A DNA stretch of 64,000 nt from Acidobacteria bacterium OLB17 (GTDB lineage: Bacteria; Acidobacteriota; Blastocatellia; Pyrinomonadales; Pyrinomonadaceae), in contig LLEU01000030.1 of the NCBI GenBank assembly GCA_001567505.1, positions 62,001 through 126,000 on the forward strand. The letters run 5' to 3'. Each line of letters begins with the position of its first letter. The first letter of the stretch is position 1. The translations under genes were made by a program, and so were the position numbers. The notes beneath the pieces are model-generated. The model did not search any database. It saw nothing but the letters and a program-made list of their open reading frames with translations, and was not told where the DNA came from. Shown here one piece after another: positions 9,487 through 18,757 of this stretch.

Positions 9487-9925
9487 GATCGGCGGCGGCG
9501 TTCGATAAAAACTCGGGGTCGACTCTGCCGAGAGTGGCGATCTGCCGTGCGGCCTTGTCGGCCGCTTCCTGGACGGGATGGCCGTCGTGGCCTTTTATCC
9601 AATTCCATTCGATCTTATGTCGCTCCGCCGCCCTATCAAGCCGCGACCACCAATCGTGATTCGTCTTTCTCCGGAAACGGCCGGTCATCGTCTCGACGAC
9701 GTACCGCGAATCGCTGAAGAGGCGGACTCGACAAGGCTCCTTCAGTTCTTCAAGGCCGATCGCGGCGGCGGCGATCTCGGCCTGCTGATTCGTGGCCTTG
9801 CCGAGGAACGTCCCGACGCCTTTCCAAAAGCCACGGAACCCGAGAAGCGCAACAGCGGCGGCACGCGGCTCGCCTTTGCCGTTGCCGAGGCTTGAGCCGT
9901 CGCATACGATCGTCACTTCTTTCAT
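9467..9925 (-). CDS. rnhA: ribonuclease HI
   Basis: A 152-residue RNase H fold that degrades the RNA strand of RNA-DNA hybrids. The acidic catalytic set is visible: Asp in IVCDGSSLGN (residue 9), Glu in NQQAEIAAAAIGLEEL (about 50), Asp in LFSDSRYVVETM (about 73) and Asp in EAADKAAR near the C-terminus. WNWIKGHDGHPVQE is the usual His-loop. The body resembles the bacterial RnhA type. It sits 4 bases after the Rad50-like gene on the same strand, so the two may be co-transcribed. Confidence 0.9.
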   Translation of the reverse strand: MKEVTIVCDGSSLGNGKGEPRAAAVALLGFRGFWKGVGTFLGKATNQQAEIAAAAIGLEELKEPCRVRLFSDSRYVVETMTGRFRRKTNHDWWSRLDRAAERHKIEWNWIKGHDGHPVQEAADKAARQIATLGRVDPEFLSNAAADLGIAEF

Positions 9926-9928
9926 TCG

Positions 9929-12589
9929 CTAGATCTCGTCGGAACCGCCTCCGAGCACGATTACATTATCCACGTAATTGTCAAAAGTGTCGTCATGCGA
10001 GATCACAAAAAGCTGGTCGAAGTTCGTTACGCTTCGGATCGCCGAGGCAAGATTCTCACGCCGGATCTCGTCCATATTCGTCGTCGGCTCGTCAAAGAAC
10101 GCGATCCGGATCTCGGTCAGCTGCTTAAGGAGCGCAAGTCGGACGGCCAACGCCGCGGACATCTGCTCGCCGCCGGAAAGGCTGACGAACGGCCGCTCGT
10201 ACGTGTCTTCCTCAACAGAGACCGAGTAATCGTCGTTCCATTTCAGGGTCCGCTCCACATTGCCCGTGATCTCGCGGAAAAGGCCGTTGGCTTCGACCGC
10301 CACGTGCCGCACATAGTTGCGAGCGATCTGCGGCGCCGCCTCTTTCAGCGTATCGCGGATGAATCCCGTTGTTTTCGAAACGGCGTCGAGACGTTCGCGT
10401 TCGGCGAGGCCGAGCGTCCGAGATTCGCGTAGGCCCGCGAATTTCTCGATCTCAAGGTCGAGAGCCTTCAGCCGTTCGCTGATCGCACCGTGTCTTGCGG
10501 ACTCTGCCGCGTGCGAGCGGTCAAGCGAGGCGACAAGTGCCCTTGCATTTTCGAACCTTGCCGCGTCGAATGAGCTTGCGGCCATATCGCGAGCCGCGAC
10601 GGCGTCCTTCGCGTTTTGGAGGGCCGCTTCGAGCGAGGCCTCGGCCTTCTGTGCTGCATCCCGACGCGGTTCGAGTTCGGCGGCAACACGTTCGTTCGCA
10701 AGGAACGCAAGATGAGCCTGCGAATTCGCATCGCGGCTGGCAAGTGCTCCGGCAAGGCCGCTGTCAACGGCGGAAAAGGGCTCGATGCGGGCGGTAAGTT
10801 CCGTCTGTTTTTGTTGAAATTCAGCGAGCTTTTTATCGACGCTGTCGGAACGCTTCTTCAATCCATCACGTTCGCCGGCCTGTGCTTCAAGGACCCGAAG
10901 GCGTCCGCGAGCATCCGCAAGCACCGTCAACCTCGATTCAAGAGATTCGAGTTCCCGCGGCAGCTCGGCGGCTTCGGCGAGGTTTCCGCTGAGCGCGTCG
11001 CTACGTTCGCGAAGCTTCTCGCCCTCAGTCTTTATCTCGTCATTTCGCCGTTTCAGCAACGCGGCCTCGGCGGCCGCCTCGCGTCCTTCGCGGGCGAGGG
11101 CAAGGCGTTCAGTAACGGCGTTCCGCTCGGATGTAAGCTCGCCGATCTGCTGCTTCAGGGTTGAGAATTGACTGGTCACGAAAGATTCGAGCGTCTCGCC
11201 GGGAGCAAGGTTCAGGCACTTTTGCGAGAGTATCGGGCAAAGGCCGTTCTTGATCTCGCGTTGAAAACGCTCGTCGCGTTCAAGACTCGCCTGCAGGCCC
11301 GCAAGCGAAGTAATGAGCTCACCCGAACGTTTCTCAAGTTCAATGAGTTCGCCGGCGACCGCCGCCTTATCGGAATTTGCTTTTATTGCGGCAGCATTGA
11401 GCTTGAATTGTTCACGAAGCCCGGCAAGCTGGCCCTCGATCGCACTCCGCTCAGCCTCGAGTGCCTTTGCCGAGGCGATCCGCTCACGGATGGCCGCGAT
11501 CTCTTTCTCGATACTCTCTTGCTCGGCGGCCTTCGGCAGAAGTTCCTTCGCCTCGGCGGCGGCAGTTTCGGCACGAGCGAGTTGCTCGCGGATAGATCGC
11601 TGTTCGGCTTCGGCGGCAGCAAGCTGCGTATCGACCGCGTTCCGTTCGGTTTGGATCGAATCGCGTTCGAGGCGCATTTTTTCGAGCCGTTTGATCTCGG
11701 CCATCGCCTCCTGATACTTCATGCTGCCTTCGCGTGATGCATCGACGAGAGCGGCGGCCTTCTCCGCGGCTGAAAGGAGCTCCCGTGCGTTCGTCGCGGT
11801 AAGTTCGGCCTTCTCACATGCGTTCTCGGATGCGAGAGCCGCGGCCTGCAGTTCGACAAGCCGCGTGTGCTCCTTATCCGTTGCCTCGAATTCACGTTTT
11901 GCGGCATCGAGGTCGAGTTTTAGCCGTGCGATCTTTTCTACGGCCTCTTTTGCCTCGGCCAAAAGGGTTTCGCGTTCGGCTGCAACGTTTTCGGCGCGTG
12001 CGAGCTCGCCTTCGGCACGCGCGACCTGCTCGCGAATGTCCGCGATCCGATGTTCGACGAAACGACTGGTTTCGAGTAGTTTTGCGGCCGCATCGCGATA
12101 TTCATCAACCTTCAAAAGCCGGTCGAAGATCGCCTTCCGTGCCGCGGCAGTTGAAAGAAAAACGGCCGTGAATGTGCCTTGCGGAACGCCGATCGCCTGG
12201 CGGAAGAGCGATTCGAGGTCGGTGCCTTGGTCAAGGCCGAGATGAAGCCAGACGAAGCGTCTAACTTCTTCTTTCTTGTTCGCGATGACCGCGCCGGTTC
12301 GCGGATCACGTGCGAAATAGGCCGAGCCTGAATCTCGGAAGACCTCATATTCGCGTTCGTCGAGACTGCTAATGAACGCCGCGAGCACCGAGCCTTTCTT
12401 TTCACCACGCCGCACGAACTGCTCTTTCGTGTAGTCGAGCATATCGAACATCACCCATGCGACGGCCTCGATGATCGTGGTCTTTCCGGCCCCGTTCTCG
12501 CCGCGGATCGCAGTGATGCCGGGAGCGAAATCGAACTTCGCGTGTCGGTAGGACTTGATGTTTTCGAGCTCAAGGCGAGAGATATACAT
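9929..12589 (-). CDS. Rad50/SbcC-like SMC-family ATPase
   Basis: An 886-residue ATPase. The start at 12587-12589 (MYISRLELENIKSYRHAKF) is preferred to one 31 codons upstream because SbcC/Rad50 proteins begin there. Walker A GENGAGKTTI is at residues about 30-39. Two long coiled coils flank a central hook segment with Cys-Pro-Ile-Leu-Ser-Gln-Lys-Cys instead of the classical CxxC zinc hook. The signature SLSGGEQMSAALAVRLALL and Walker B IAFFDEPTTNMD lie near the C-terminus. The family acts in double-strand-break end processing, usually with an SbcD/Mre11 nuclease; no such gene is adjacent here. Confidence 0.85.
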   Translation of the reverse strand: MYISRLELENIKSYRHAKFDFAPGITAIRGENGAGKTTIIEAVAWVMFDMLDYTKEQFVRRGEKKGSVLAAFISSLDEREYEVFRDSGSAYFARDPRTGAVIANKKEEVRRFVWLHLGLDQGTDLESLFRQAIGVPQGTFTAVFLSTAAARKAIFDRLLKVDEYRDAAAKLLETSRFVEHRIADIREQVARAEGELARAENVAAERETLLAEAKEAVEKIARLKLDLDAAKREFEATDKEHTRLVELQAAALASENACEKAELTATNARELLSAAEKAAALVDASREGSMKYQEAMAEIKRLEKMRLERDSIQTERNAVDTQLAAAEAEQRSIREQLARAETAAAEAKELLPKAAEQESIEKEIAAIRERIASAKALEAERSAIEGQLAGLREQFKLNAAAIKANSDKAAVAGELIELEKRSGELITSLAGLQASLERDERFQREIKNGLCPILSQKCLNLAPGETLESFVTSQFSTLKQQIGELTSERNAVTERLALAREGREAAAEAALLKRRNDEIKTEGEKLRERSDALSGNLAEAAELPRELESLESRLTVLADARGRLRVLEAQAGERDGLKKRSDSVDKKLAEFQQKQTELTARIEPFSAVDSGLAGALASRDANSQAHLAFLANERVAAELEPRRDAAQKAEASLEAALQNAKDAVAARDMAASSFDAARFENARALVASLDRSHAAESARHGAISERLKALDLEIEKFAGLRESRTLGLAERERLDAVSKTTGFIRDTLKEAAPQIARNYVRHVAVEANGLFREITGNVERTLKWNDDYSVSVEEDTYERPFVSLSGGEQMSAALAVRLALLKQLTEIRIAFFDEPTTNMDEIRRENLASAIRSVTNFDQLFVISHDDTFDNYVDNVIVLGGGSDEI

Positions 12590-12716
12590 CGAAAAAATAA
12601 TGTTCGGGACGCTCGTATGCGGCGTGCATCCCGAACTTGCTGCAGCTGATCTTCTCTTACGGGACATTCTACCGAATTTCACCGCTCAAGACGAAAAATC
12701 GCTACAATGAGGTTCT

Positions 12717-13013
12717 ATGAAACTTGCACCGGGCGAAGCGGTCGTCGCGATCTTGCACACGCCGAGAGAGAAGCTTTTTGGGATATTGGACGAGATAGGG
12801 CCTGCGGGCGTTTCGTTGCGAGGCGTTGACCTGGGCTATTTCGAAGATCTATGCCGGGCCATCGCCGCCGGCGACGAGCATTTGAGCCCGAGCGACTATT
12901 TTATCCCGATGTGGCGTGTAGAACGTATCACGCGGGACGAAGCATCGGCCGGGACGAGCTCGCTGCTCGAACAATTCGCGGCCCGGACGGGCAGGGAATT
13001 CGCAGAGCTCTAG
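12717..13013 (+). CDS. conserved small protein, function unknown
   Basis: A 98-residue soluble protein with a GAGG ribosome site before its ATG, divergent from the Rad50-like gene. Predicted short beta strands (AVVAILHTPREKLFGILDEIGPAGVSLRGVDL and IPMWRVERITRDE) are reminiscent of a small barrel, but I do not recognise the family. It overlaps by four bases the end of the convergent DUF4097 gene. No membrane segment or signal peptide is present. Confidence 0.65.
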   Translation: MKLAPGEAVVAILHTPREKLFGILDEIGPAGVSLRGVDLGYFEDLCRAIAAGDEHLSPSDYFIPMWRVERITRDEASAGTSSLLEQFAARTGREFAEL

Positions 13014-14035
13014 TGCTTCGGGTGAGATCGTTCCTCGCTGCTTCTGATCTCGATATTTCCGCTCGTTGTTGTGATCTTGATCGTGGAGTCGCTCGGCTTG
13101 CCGATCGTACCTACAACGCTCTTGATCATTCCTTCCTCGATGTTCTCTGTCGCGATCTCGATCGGGAAGCCGCGGGAGAATGAGCCAAAGCCATAGGTCG
13201 CGGCGATGGTCGCAGATGTGTCTTTCGGAAGCGTCAGCCGTACATTGCCGCTCTGCGTGCTGAAGCGATACGTCCCGCCGTTCAGGATCGCGCCGGTGTA
13301 CGAGACGGCGCCGGAGATCGTGCCGGCGTCGATCTGCCGGTGCGACGAATCGACAACGACGATGTTTCCGCTGAGCGTTCTTGCACGGAAAGTGTCACCG
13401 GGTTTCATCGGTTTTACCCCGAAGGCGAGAATGTTGCCCGTCGTTGATTCAACTGAGATCGCTCCGGCGGAATCCTCGATGCTCAAGTTGCCGCGATTAA
13501 CGCCTGCAGAGATGCCGTCGGCGATATTTCTTAAAGCGGTGTCGCCGGCAAATGTCCCGACCGTAACATTCCGCACGGAATCGACCGAGAGAACGACCTC
13601 GCGTCCCTTTACCGTAAGGCTTGTGCCGGTCGGCACGTCGATCTCGATGTCGTCCTCATTCAGGCAATCACTCGGCGGGACGGCCGTTTTCCCGGGCGGC
13701 CTCGGCGTCGCAATTACCGAGATCCAGACGGGCGTTCCGCTCGCGTCCTTTTGAAGCGTCTTGAATTCGAAGCTCGTTCCCTCGGCCGTAAAAACGCGAA
13801 CCTCGCTGCGCTTCCACGAATTGACCGAGACCCTTCCGCGAAGTACGCAAAGCGACAGGGTGACGTCGGGGCCGACAACGATCGCCTTTTCCTGCGGGCC
13901 GAAACTCGGTGCGGGCGGAGCCGAAGGCACCGGAGCAACAGGCGGCATGCGCGGCGGCGTCTTCTGAGCCGAAGCGAAGATCGGCAACAGAACGAGCGCG
14001 GCACAAAGGGAAAGATATCGAGGGAAACGTGACAT
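13010..14035 (-). CDS. exported DUF4097-type beta-helix protein
   Basis: A 341-residue protein with a signal peptide (MSRFPRYLSLCAALVLLPIFASAQ), a proline-rich linker and then repeated short beta segments of the kind SVESTTGNILAFG, FRARTLSGNIVVVD, GTISGAVSYTGAI and TTSGNIEIRSSE. This is the DUF4097 (putative adhesin, beta-helical) pattern. It is the third gene of a sigma/anti-sigma/DUF4097 operon, so it is likely an output or sensor of that envelope-linked system. The molecular role of DUF4097 proteins is not known. Confidence 0.8.
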   Translation of the reverse strand: MSRFPRYLSLCAALVLLPIFASAQKTPPRMPPVAPVPSAPPAPSFGPQEKAIVVGPDVTLSLCVLRGRVSVNSWKRSEVRVFTAEGTSFEFKTLQKDASGTPVWISVIATPRPPGKTAVPPSDCLNEDDIEIDVPTGTSLTVKGREVVLSVDSVRNVTVGTFAGDTALRNIADGISAGVNRGNLSIEDSAGAISVESTTGNILAFGVKPMKPGDTFRARTLSGNIVVVDSSHRQIDAGTISGAVSYTGAILNGGTYRFSTQSGNVRLTLPKDTSATIAATYGFGSFSRGFPIEIATENIEEGMIKSVVGTIGKPSDSTIKITTTSGNIEIRSSEERSHPKH

Positions 14036-14056
14036 TAATTCCTGGCAGGAAGCCTA

Positions 14057-14920
14057 TTATCTAAGACTTGCGACAAGCTCCTGCTTTTGCGAGACCGAGT
14101 TTAGCAGATCGATCTTATTCTGGTACGAATTGTACAGCACCTGGCGGGCGGAAGCATCGTTCGGGTTCTTTCGGACCTGTGCCCTCATTCGGTCGATCGT
14201 GCTGTTGACAAGTGCCATATCGCGTTCGAAGGCGATGCGTTCCGGAACGCCCATAACGGCCTCTTTTTGCCCCTTGAGCGAACGCGAAAGACTTTCGATC
14301 GTGCTTTCGTAGTTCCTTTCGGCCGGATCGTATGCTGCGGTCCGGGCCGCAGGTTCGGACGTGCCGGTTGTCGTATAAACTGCACGGATACCCCGCGGCC
14401 GGGCCGATTCGGAAGCGCGGTGCTCAACTACCTCAGGCCGCGTGGGCATTTCCGCGGCCTTGGGTTCGGCCTGCGGTCGGAATGCCGTCGAGGCCTCGAT
14501 CGCGGGCCGTGGGTCGACGGCGGTTTGCGGCGCCGCAGCTATCTCGCCCGTCGTAGTCCTGCCGGCAAGCCAGAATCCGGTTCCGATCGTTACGAACAGA
14601 AGGGCGGCGGCCGCAACTGCGAACGAAGGCCTTGCAAAAAGAGCGATGGCGGCGACGCCGAGTTTCTTGAACCACGGACGCTCGCGTTTCTCGGTCTCGA
14701 TATGGTCGTTGATCTTCGCCCAAAGACGCTGTGTCGGAACGAGCGTGTCGAGTTCACGAGCAAGGGCCGGCATTACGAATGCTTCTTCGGCCTCAGCTTC
14801 GGCAAGCAGGCCGGCGCAGGCGTCGCACGAATCAAGGTGCTCGGACACCTCGGCGGCAAGTCCCATATCAAGCTCGCCGTCCAGAAAGGCCTGAATTGTC
14901 CCGATATCAACGCACTTCAT
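14057..14920 (-). CDS. anti-sigma factor with zinc-finger domain
   Basis: A 287-residue membrane-bound anti-sigma factor. The N-terminal zf-HC2 domain (residues 1-45) carries Cys3, His27 in EVSEHLDSCDACAGLL, Cys31 and Cys34, the ZAS zinc site. A single transmembrane segment at about residues 94-118 (FAVAAAALLFVTIGTGFWLAG) is followed by a low-complexity Ala/Pro/Thr region and a C-terminal helical part (residues about 200-285). It starts inside the end of the sigma-factor gene (4-base ATGA overlap), the classic coupling for a cognate sigma/anti-sigma pair. Inferred role: it holds the ECF sigma at the membrane until an envelope signal arrives. Confidence 0.85.
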   Translation of the reverse strand: MKCVDIGTIQAFLDGELDMGLAAEVSEHLDSCDACAGLLAEAEAEEAFVMPALARELDTLVPTQRLWAKINDHIETEKRERPWFKKLGVAAIALFARPSFAVAAAALLFVTIGTGFWLAGRTTTGEIAAAPQTAVDPRPAIEASTAFRPQAEPKAAEMPTRPEVVEHRASESARPRGIRAVYTTTGTSEPAARTAAYDPAERNYESTIESLSRSLKGQKEAVMGVPERIAFERDMALVNSTIDRMRAQVRKNPNDASARQVLYNSYQNKIDLLNSVSQKQELVASLR

Positions 14921-15489
14921 TGCTTTCCAGCCGTCCTGCCGTAATGCTTTGCGAATTCCTGCCTCGCACGAGCTACAAAAGTCCCAATACTTGCCGAATT
15001 CAGATCCAAGCTTTCGGCGATCTCCCGATACGAAAGGCCTTGCTGTTTTAGGACAAGGCAGCTTCGGAGCGGTTCTTTAATCTGAGCCAAAGCTCGGTAT
15101 ATCTCATTTACACCGGCGTTCTGCTCGAAATCAAGCTCAACGGACGTCTTCTCCTGCTGGCCATATTCTTTGACGTAATTCTCTTCACGAGTGTTTGCTC
15201 TCATTGTACCGCGAACCGCGTTTCGGGCAAGGTTCATCGCGACGCGGATCAGCCACGGCTTAAGCATCTCGTCATTGGGGAGAGAATCAAGGTGCTTGTA
15301 AAGGCGAATGAAAGTTTCCTGAGTAACGTCCTCGGCAAGGCCCGCATCCGAGACGATCGAACGCGCGGCACGAAAGACGGTTCGATGATGAAGCGTAAAT
15401 GCCTCCTCGAACCCGATTCTCTCATTAGCACGCGATGCCGTGGTTTGCTCGGACATTATGTCCACAAGGATGTTGTAACTCTCGCTCAT
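14917..15489 (-). CDS. ECF-type RNA polymerase sigma factor
   Basis: A sigma-70 family ECF factor of about 190 residues. Region 2 (AFTLHHRTVFRAARSIVSDAGLAEDVTQETFIRLYKHLDSL) is followed by WLIRVAMNLARNAVRGTMR. Region 4 (IKEPLRSCLVLKQQGLSYREIAESLDLNSASIGTFVARARQEFAKHY) holds the -35 recognition helix. Three starts are possible (GTG at 15510, ATG at 15489, ATG at 15456) and none has a clear ribosome site; 15489 is given as a compromise. The downstream overlapping anti-sigma factor and DUF4097 gene complete the operon. Confidence 0.9.
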   Translation of the reverse strand: MSESYNILVDIMSEQTTASRANERIGFEEAFTLHHRTVFRAARSIVSDAGLAEDVTQETFIRLYKHLDSLPNDEMLKPWLIRVAMNLARNAVRGTMRANTREENYVKEYGQQEKTSVELDFEQNAGVNEIYRALAQIKEPLRSCLVLKQQGLSYREIAESLDLNSASIGTFVARARQEFAKHYGRTAGKQ

Positions 15490-15561
15490 TTCAGCATCAA
15501 TAAATGCCACTCATCGGTAATAAAACACCGCCGGACGCCTTTCTGTGACAAGCATTGGATG

Positions 15562-16964
15562 CTAAAACGTAATGATCTTCAACCGGGAGCTTGCGGCCGG
15601 CAAGGCCGAAAGCGCCGACTTTGCAGATGTCAGGATGACGACAACGTCATTCGGATCTGTTTCTGCCATACGTTTTTCAAGCCATTCGGGTTCGAAAGAA
15701 GTTGGGGTTTCGGCGAGAGCAAGGGCCGAGAGACACTCGAAAAGGTGGGATCTCGAGCTTTCGAGCGGCAGTTCAACTGAGCCGGCAACAAGCGAGAATT
15801 CGACGTGTTCGGCCTCTAATTCAGCGAGAAGGGCCGCGGCAAAGCTTACGGCGGCCTCGAATTCAGGATGAAAGGTCGTTTTGCCCGCGATTCGCTCGCG
15901 AAGCGGCGGAATATCGCGTGCCGGTTCGAAGCCGCCGACCAAGACCCGAACTTTGGCGTCAGTTTCCGCGGCGAATTCCCGCACGGTGATCCTTTGCGTG
16001 CGGGCCGTTGCCTTCCAGTCGATACGCCGAATGTCGTCGTCGGCCTCGTAATCGCGAAGGTAAAGCAGATCGCCGCCCGCACCGCGGGTCGCAACGCTTT
16101 CGCGGCTGCCTAGGCCACGGCGGCCCCGATCTTTGCGGCGTCTGCGATCCGCCGCGGAAAGATGACGATGTCGGCCTCGTTCGCTTCGAGCCTGCGGCGG
16201 TGGCGAAAGAACCCGAAAGGGAAACCGGTCGAAAGCTCGAAATCACTGATCTTGAACCTACCTCTGCGGTCGAACAGATGCGAGACCTGCCGCTCGGCCG
16301 TGCTGCGCGGCGGGATGTACGACGTATGGTCGAGGGTGATGCTCGAATGCGGTGCGGCCAGGATACGTTTTGCGAGAAAGGCGGGAACTGTGTCCTTGAT
16401 CTCGTCGGCGTTCTCGATCGTCTCGCGTTCCTTGCCCCGAACTTCGGCAACGACGGAGAACGCGGGAAAGAGTCGCTTTCTGTTCGATATCTCGAGCGTT
16501 ATCGGAAAGGCTTCGCAGGCGTAGATGGTCTCAGGAAACCGGATCCTGATGTCGAGTTTTCGAAGCACGAGCCAGCCCGCGACGAAGCCGACCAGCATAG
16601 CCGCAATCATCACCGAGAGGACGATGAAGAGAAGGTTATTGCCCGTATTCCAGGCAGAGAACCCGACGACGAGCACGAGCACGCCTACCACAGAACCTGC
16701 GAGCGTGAACTCGAATGGAAGATTCATCTGCGAGGCCTCGCGACTCGCCCTTTTTGCAAGCGGCGGGATCACGAAGATCAGTATCAGCAGAATAAAAAGC
16801 AGTGAAAGGCCCGCGGCAATGCCTGCGAGGCGGGATTCGTTGGCCTCGTGCGCATAGAGCGTCAATCCCGCAAGAGCAAGCCCGCCTACAACGACCGCGA
16901 TGCCGACCACAAAATTCCGAAGGTCCTGCTTCGAAACCAGCTTTAGCAATAGTCGGACGTTCAT
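15562..16964 (-). CDS. DUF58-domain membrane protein, apparent frameshift
   Basis: Residues 1-284 read in one frame (16964 to a stop near 16110). The N-terminus has paired membrane helices (VVGIAVVVGGLALAGLTLYAH, GLSLLFILLILIFVIPPLA) and a second pair later (LAGSVVGVLVLVVGF, LLFIVLSVMIAAMLVGFVAGWLVL). The DUF58 core motif (GLGSRESVATRGAGGDLLYL, then RRIDWKATARTQ) continues in the next frame down to 15562. Adding one G to the G4 run at 16124-16127 (minus-strand reading) joins them as IGGRRGLGSRES. DUF58 proteins are encoded beside MoxR ATPases, as here (18 bases apart), and are thought to act with them in complex assembly or envelope stress. Confidence 0.85.
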
Positions 16965-16981
16965 ACGGAAGGACCGTTCCG

Positions 16982-17977
16982 CTAAACAGGCACCTCGATA
17001 GAATCAACGATCGAATTCAGGATGCGTTCTGCCTCGCGGATGCGGGCGGTCCCGGCGGAAATCCTCGTGCCGACAAGGATGCGGTGCGCAAAACAGGGAA
17101 TGACGAGGTGTTTGATGTCGTCCGGAATGCAGAAGCTGCGGCCTTCGATAACGGCATTTGCCTGCGCCGCACGGAAGAGAGCGAGCGAACCGCGCGGACT
17201 GACGCCGAGTTCTAGTGATTCGTGCTTTCGCGTGGCATCAACGATCTTCAGCAGGTAATCGACGAGCGAATCATCGACCCGCACGTGCCTGACCCGTTCC
17301 CGCAGTCCAAGAAGATCCTGGGCCGACATTACAGGCGAAACGCTGTCGAGCGGGTCCTTTTCGACGCGGTCAAGCAGTATCTCGCGTTCATCGCTTGCTG
17401 ATGGATAACCAAGGTTGATCCGGAGAATGAATCGGTCAAGTTGAGATTCCGGCAGCGGGAATGTGCCGTGGTGCTCGGACGGATTTTGAGTTGCGATGAC
17501 GACGAAGGGTTCGGGCAAACGCCTCGTGACGCCTTCGGCCGTTACCTGCAGCTCGGCCATCGCCTCGAGAAGGGCCGACTGCGTCTTTGGCGTCGCGCGG
17601 TTTATCTCGTCGGCAAGAACGAGATTTGCGAAGATCGGGCCCGCCTTCCATTGGAATTCGCTTGTCTTTTGGTCGAAGACCGAAAGACCCGTGACATCCG
17701 ACGGCAAAAGGTCGGACGTGAACTGTATTCTCTGGAACGTAAGGTCGAACGCACATGCGAACGCATTTGCAAGCGTCGTTTTCCCGATGCCCGGCACGTC
17801 CTCGATCAGCAGATGGCCGCCCGCGATGATCGCGACGAGCGCGTGCCGGACGCTTTGAGCTTTGCCCTTTATTACGGCCTCGACCGCATCCGAAAGCTCC
17901 GCAAGTTTGCCGCTTCCCATATTATCGGCGACAACGGTAAGCGGTTTTGCGGATCTTGATGCTATCCAGTCTCTCAT
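16982..17977 (-). CDS. MoxR-family AAA ATPase
   Basis: About 331 residues from the ATG at 17975-17977, which is preceded by an AAGGGA site; an in-frame ATG at 18016 lacks one. Walker A is EDVPGIGKTTLANAFA, Walker B is LVLADEINRATPKTQSALLEAM, sensor 1 is VIATQNP, followed by the PLPESQLDRF motif specific to MoxR. The C-terminal lid carries VSPRGSLALFRAAQANA. MoxR ATPases act as chaperones for cofactor insertion or complex assembly, usually with DUF58 and VWA proteins; here the DUF58 gene follows directly. Confidence 0.93.
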   Translation of the reverse strand: MRDWIASRSAKPLTVVADNMGSGKLAELSDAVEAVIKGKAQSVRHALVAIIAGGHLLIEDVPGIGKTTLANAFACAFDLTFQRIQFTSDLLPSDVTGLSVFDQKTSEFQWKAGPIFANLVLADEINRATPKTQSALLEAMAELQVTAEGVTRRLPEPFVVIATQNPSEHHGTFPLPESQLDRFILRINLGYPSASDEREILLDRVEKDPLDSVSPVMSAQDLLGLRERVRHVRVDDSLVDYLLKIVDATRKHESLELGVSPRGSLALFRAAQANAVIEGRSFCIPDDIKHLVIPCFAHRILVGTRISAGTARIREAERILNSIVDSIEVPV

Positions 17978-18183
17978 TCGGTAAATTCCCTTGCGGCGCC
18001 GTTCGGGGGACGGCATCCAATAACCATTTTAGCTGAAAGAGACGCCGAACTGCATCAAAAAGTTGCCGCGATAGTTCGCAGGCGCCGGGAAGCCGTCTTT
18101 GAAATGAGCCGCAAAACTGTTTAGAATTTGGAACAAACGAGCGTTAGCCGTCGTGAGTTGGCTAAGAAGTACACCGAGCAATT

Positions 18184-18662
18184 ATGAGAGCAATTCGCCG
18201 CAAGCTGCGTGATGAACGCGGATTCAACCTAATCGAGCTAATGATCGTCATTGCGATCATCGCCCTGCTGATCGCTGTCGGCGGCATCGGCTGGAGTGCG
18301 ATGATACGGTCGGGCAACGAAACGGCGGCCGCGCAAACGCTTGACCGCCTGAAGGTCTATCAGGCACAGTACGCGGCGGGAAATAAGGGCAAATTCGCAA
18401 CATTTGACGAGCTCGTGGCAAAAGGCCTGCTCGACGAAGGTTTCAAGGGCGAGACGCCGACCGTCAACGGCTATGTTTACAAGCTGACGATCGAGCAGCC
18501 TTCCGGATCGAAGCCCGGCTTTTTTAGCGTGACTGCGACCCGCAGGTCTCGGAAGGTGTCCGGGCGACCGGCAGTATCCACTACTACACGGACTCAGCAT
18601 TGAGTACAATAAAACGCACGGACGAAAATCGTTCCGCAAAGCCGGACGATCAGTCCCTGTAG
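18184..18662 (+). CDS. type IV pilin-like protein, apparent frameshift near the C-terminus
   Basis: The N-terminus carries a prepilin cleavage site and helix: ERGFNLIELMIVIAIIALLI, cut after Gly before Phe, with Glu at position 5 of the mature protein. This is the PilA/GspG class, processed by prepilin peptidase and assembled at the inner membrane. The globular part follows (YQAQYAAGNKGKFATFDELVAKGLLDEGF). The uninterrupted frame ends at 18603 with an unlikely basic tail. Restoring one G at about 18537 gives the natural ending ADPQVSEGVRATGSIHYYTD, running to the TAG at 18660-18662. It precedes tRNA-Val by 19 bases. Confidence 0.85.
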
Positions 18663-18681
18663 GCCTCTCTTTCTAAAACGT

Positions 18682-18756
18682 GCCGTCTTAGCTCAGTGGT
18701 AGAGCACTCGCTTCACACGCGATAGGTCAGAAGTTCAAATCTTCTAGACGGCACCA
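18682..18756 (+). tRNA. tRNA-Val (anticodon CAC)
   Basis: A full cloverleaf: acceptor stem GCCGTCT with AGACGGC, D stem GCTC with GAGC, anticodon loop TTCACAC giving anticodon CAC (valine, codon GTG), T arm AGAAG-TTCAAAT-CTTCT, and an encoded CCA end. The first anticodon-stem pair is a C/T mismatch. The 3' part from the anticodon stem on is repeated at 45209-45257, so this tRNA gene is the insertion site of the island. Confidence 0.95.
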
Positions 18757-18757
18757 T
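18709..18757 (+). other. attL, left attachment site (3' end of tRNA-Val)
   Basis: It covers the anticodon arm through the CCA end of tRNA-Val plus one base. It differs from attR only at 18730 (G, versus C) and 18744 (C, versus G), two bases that pair with each other in the T stem. The uninterrupted identical stretch 18709-18729 contains the anticodon loop, the usual crossover zone of tyrosine recombinases. Confidence 0.85.
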
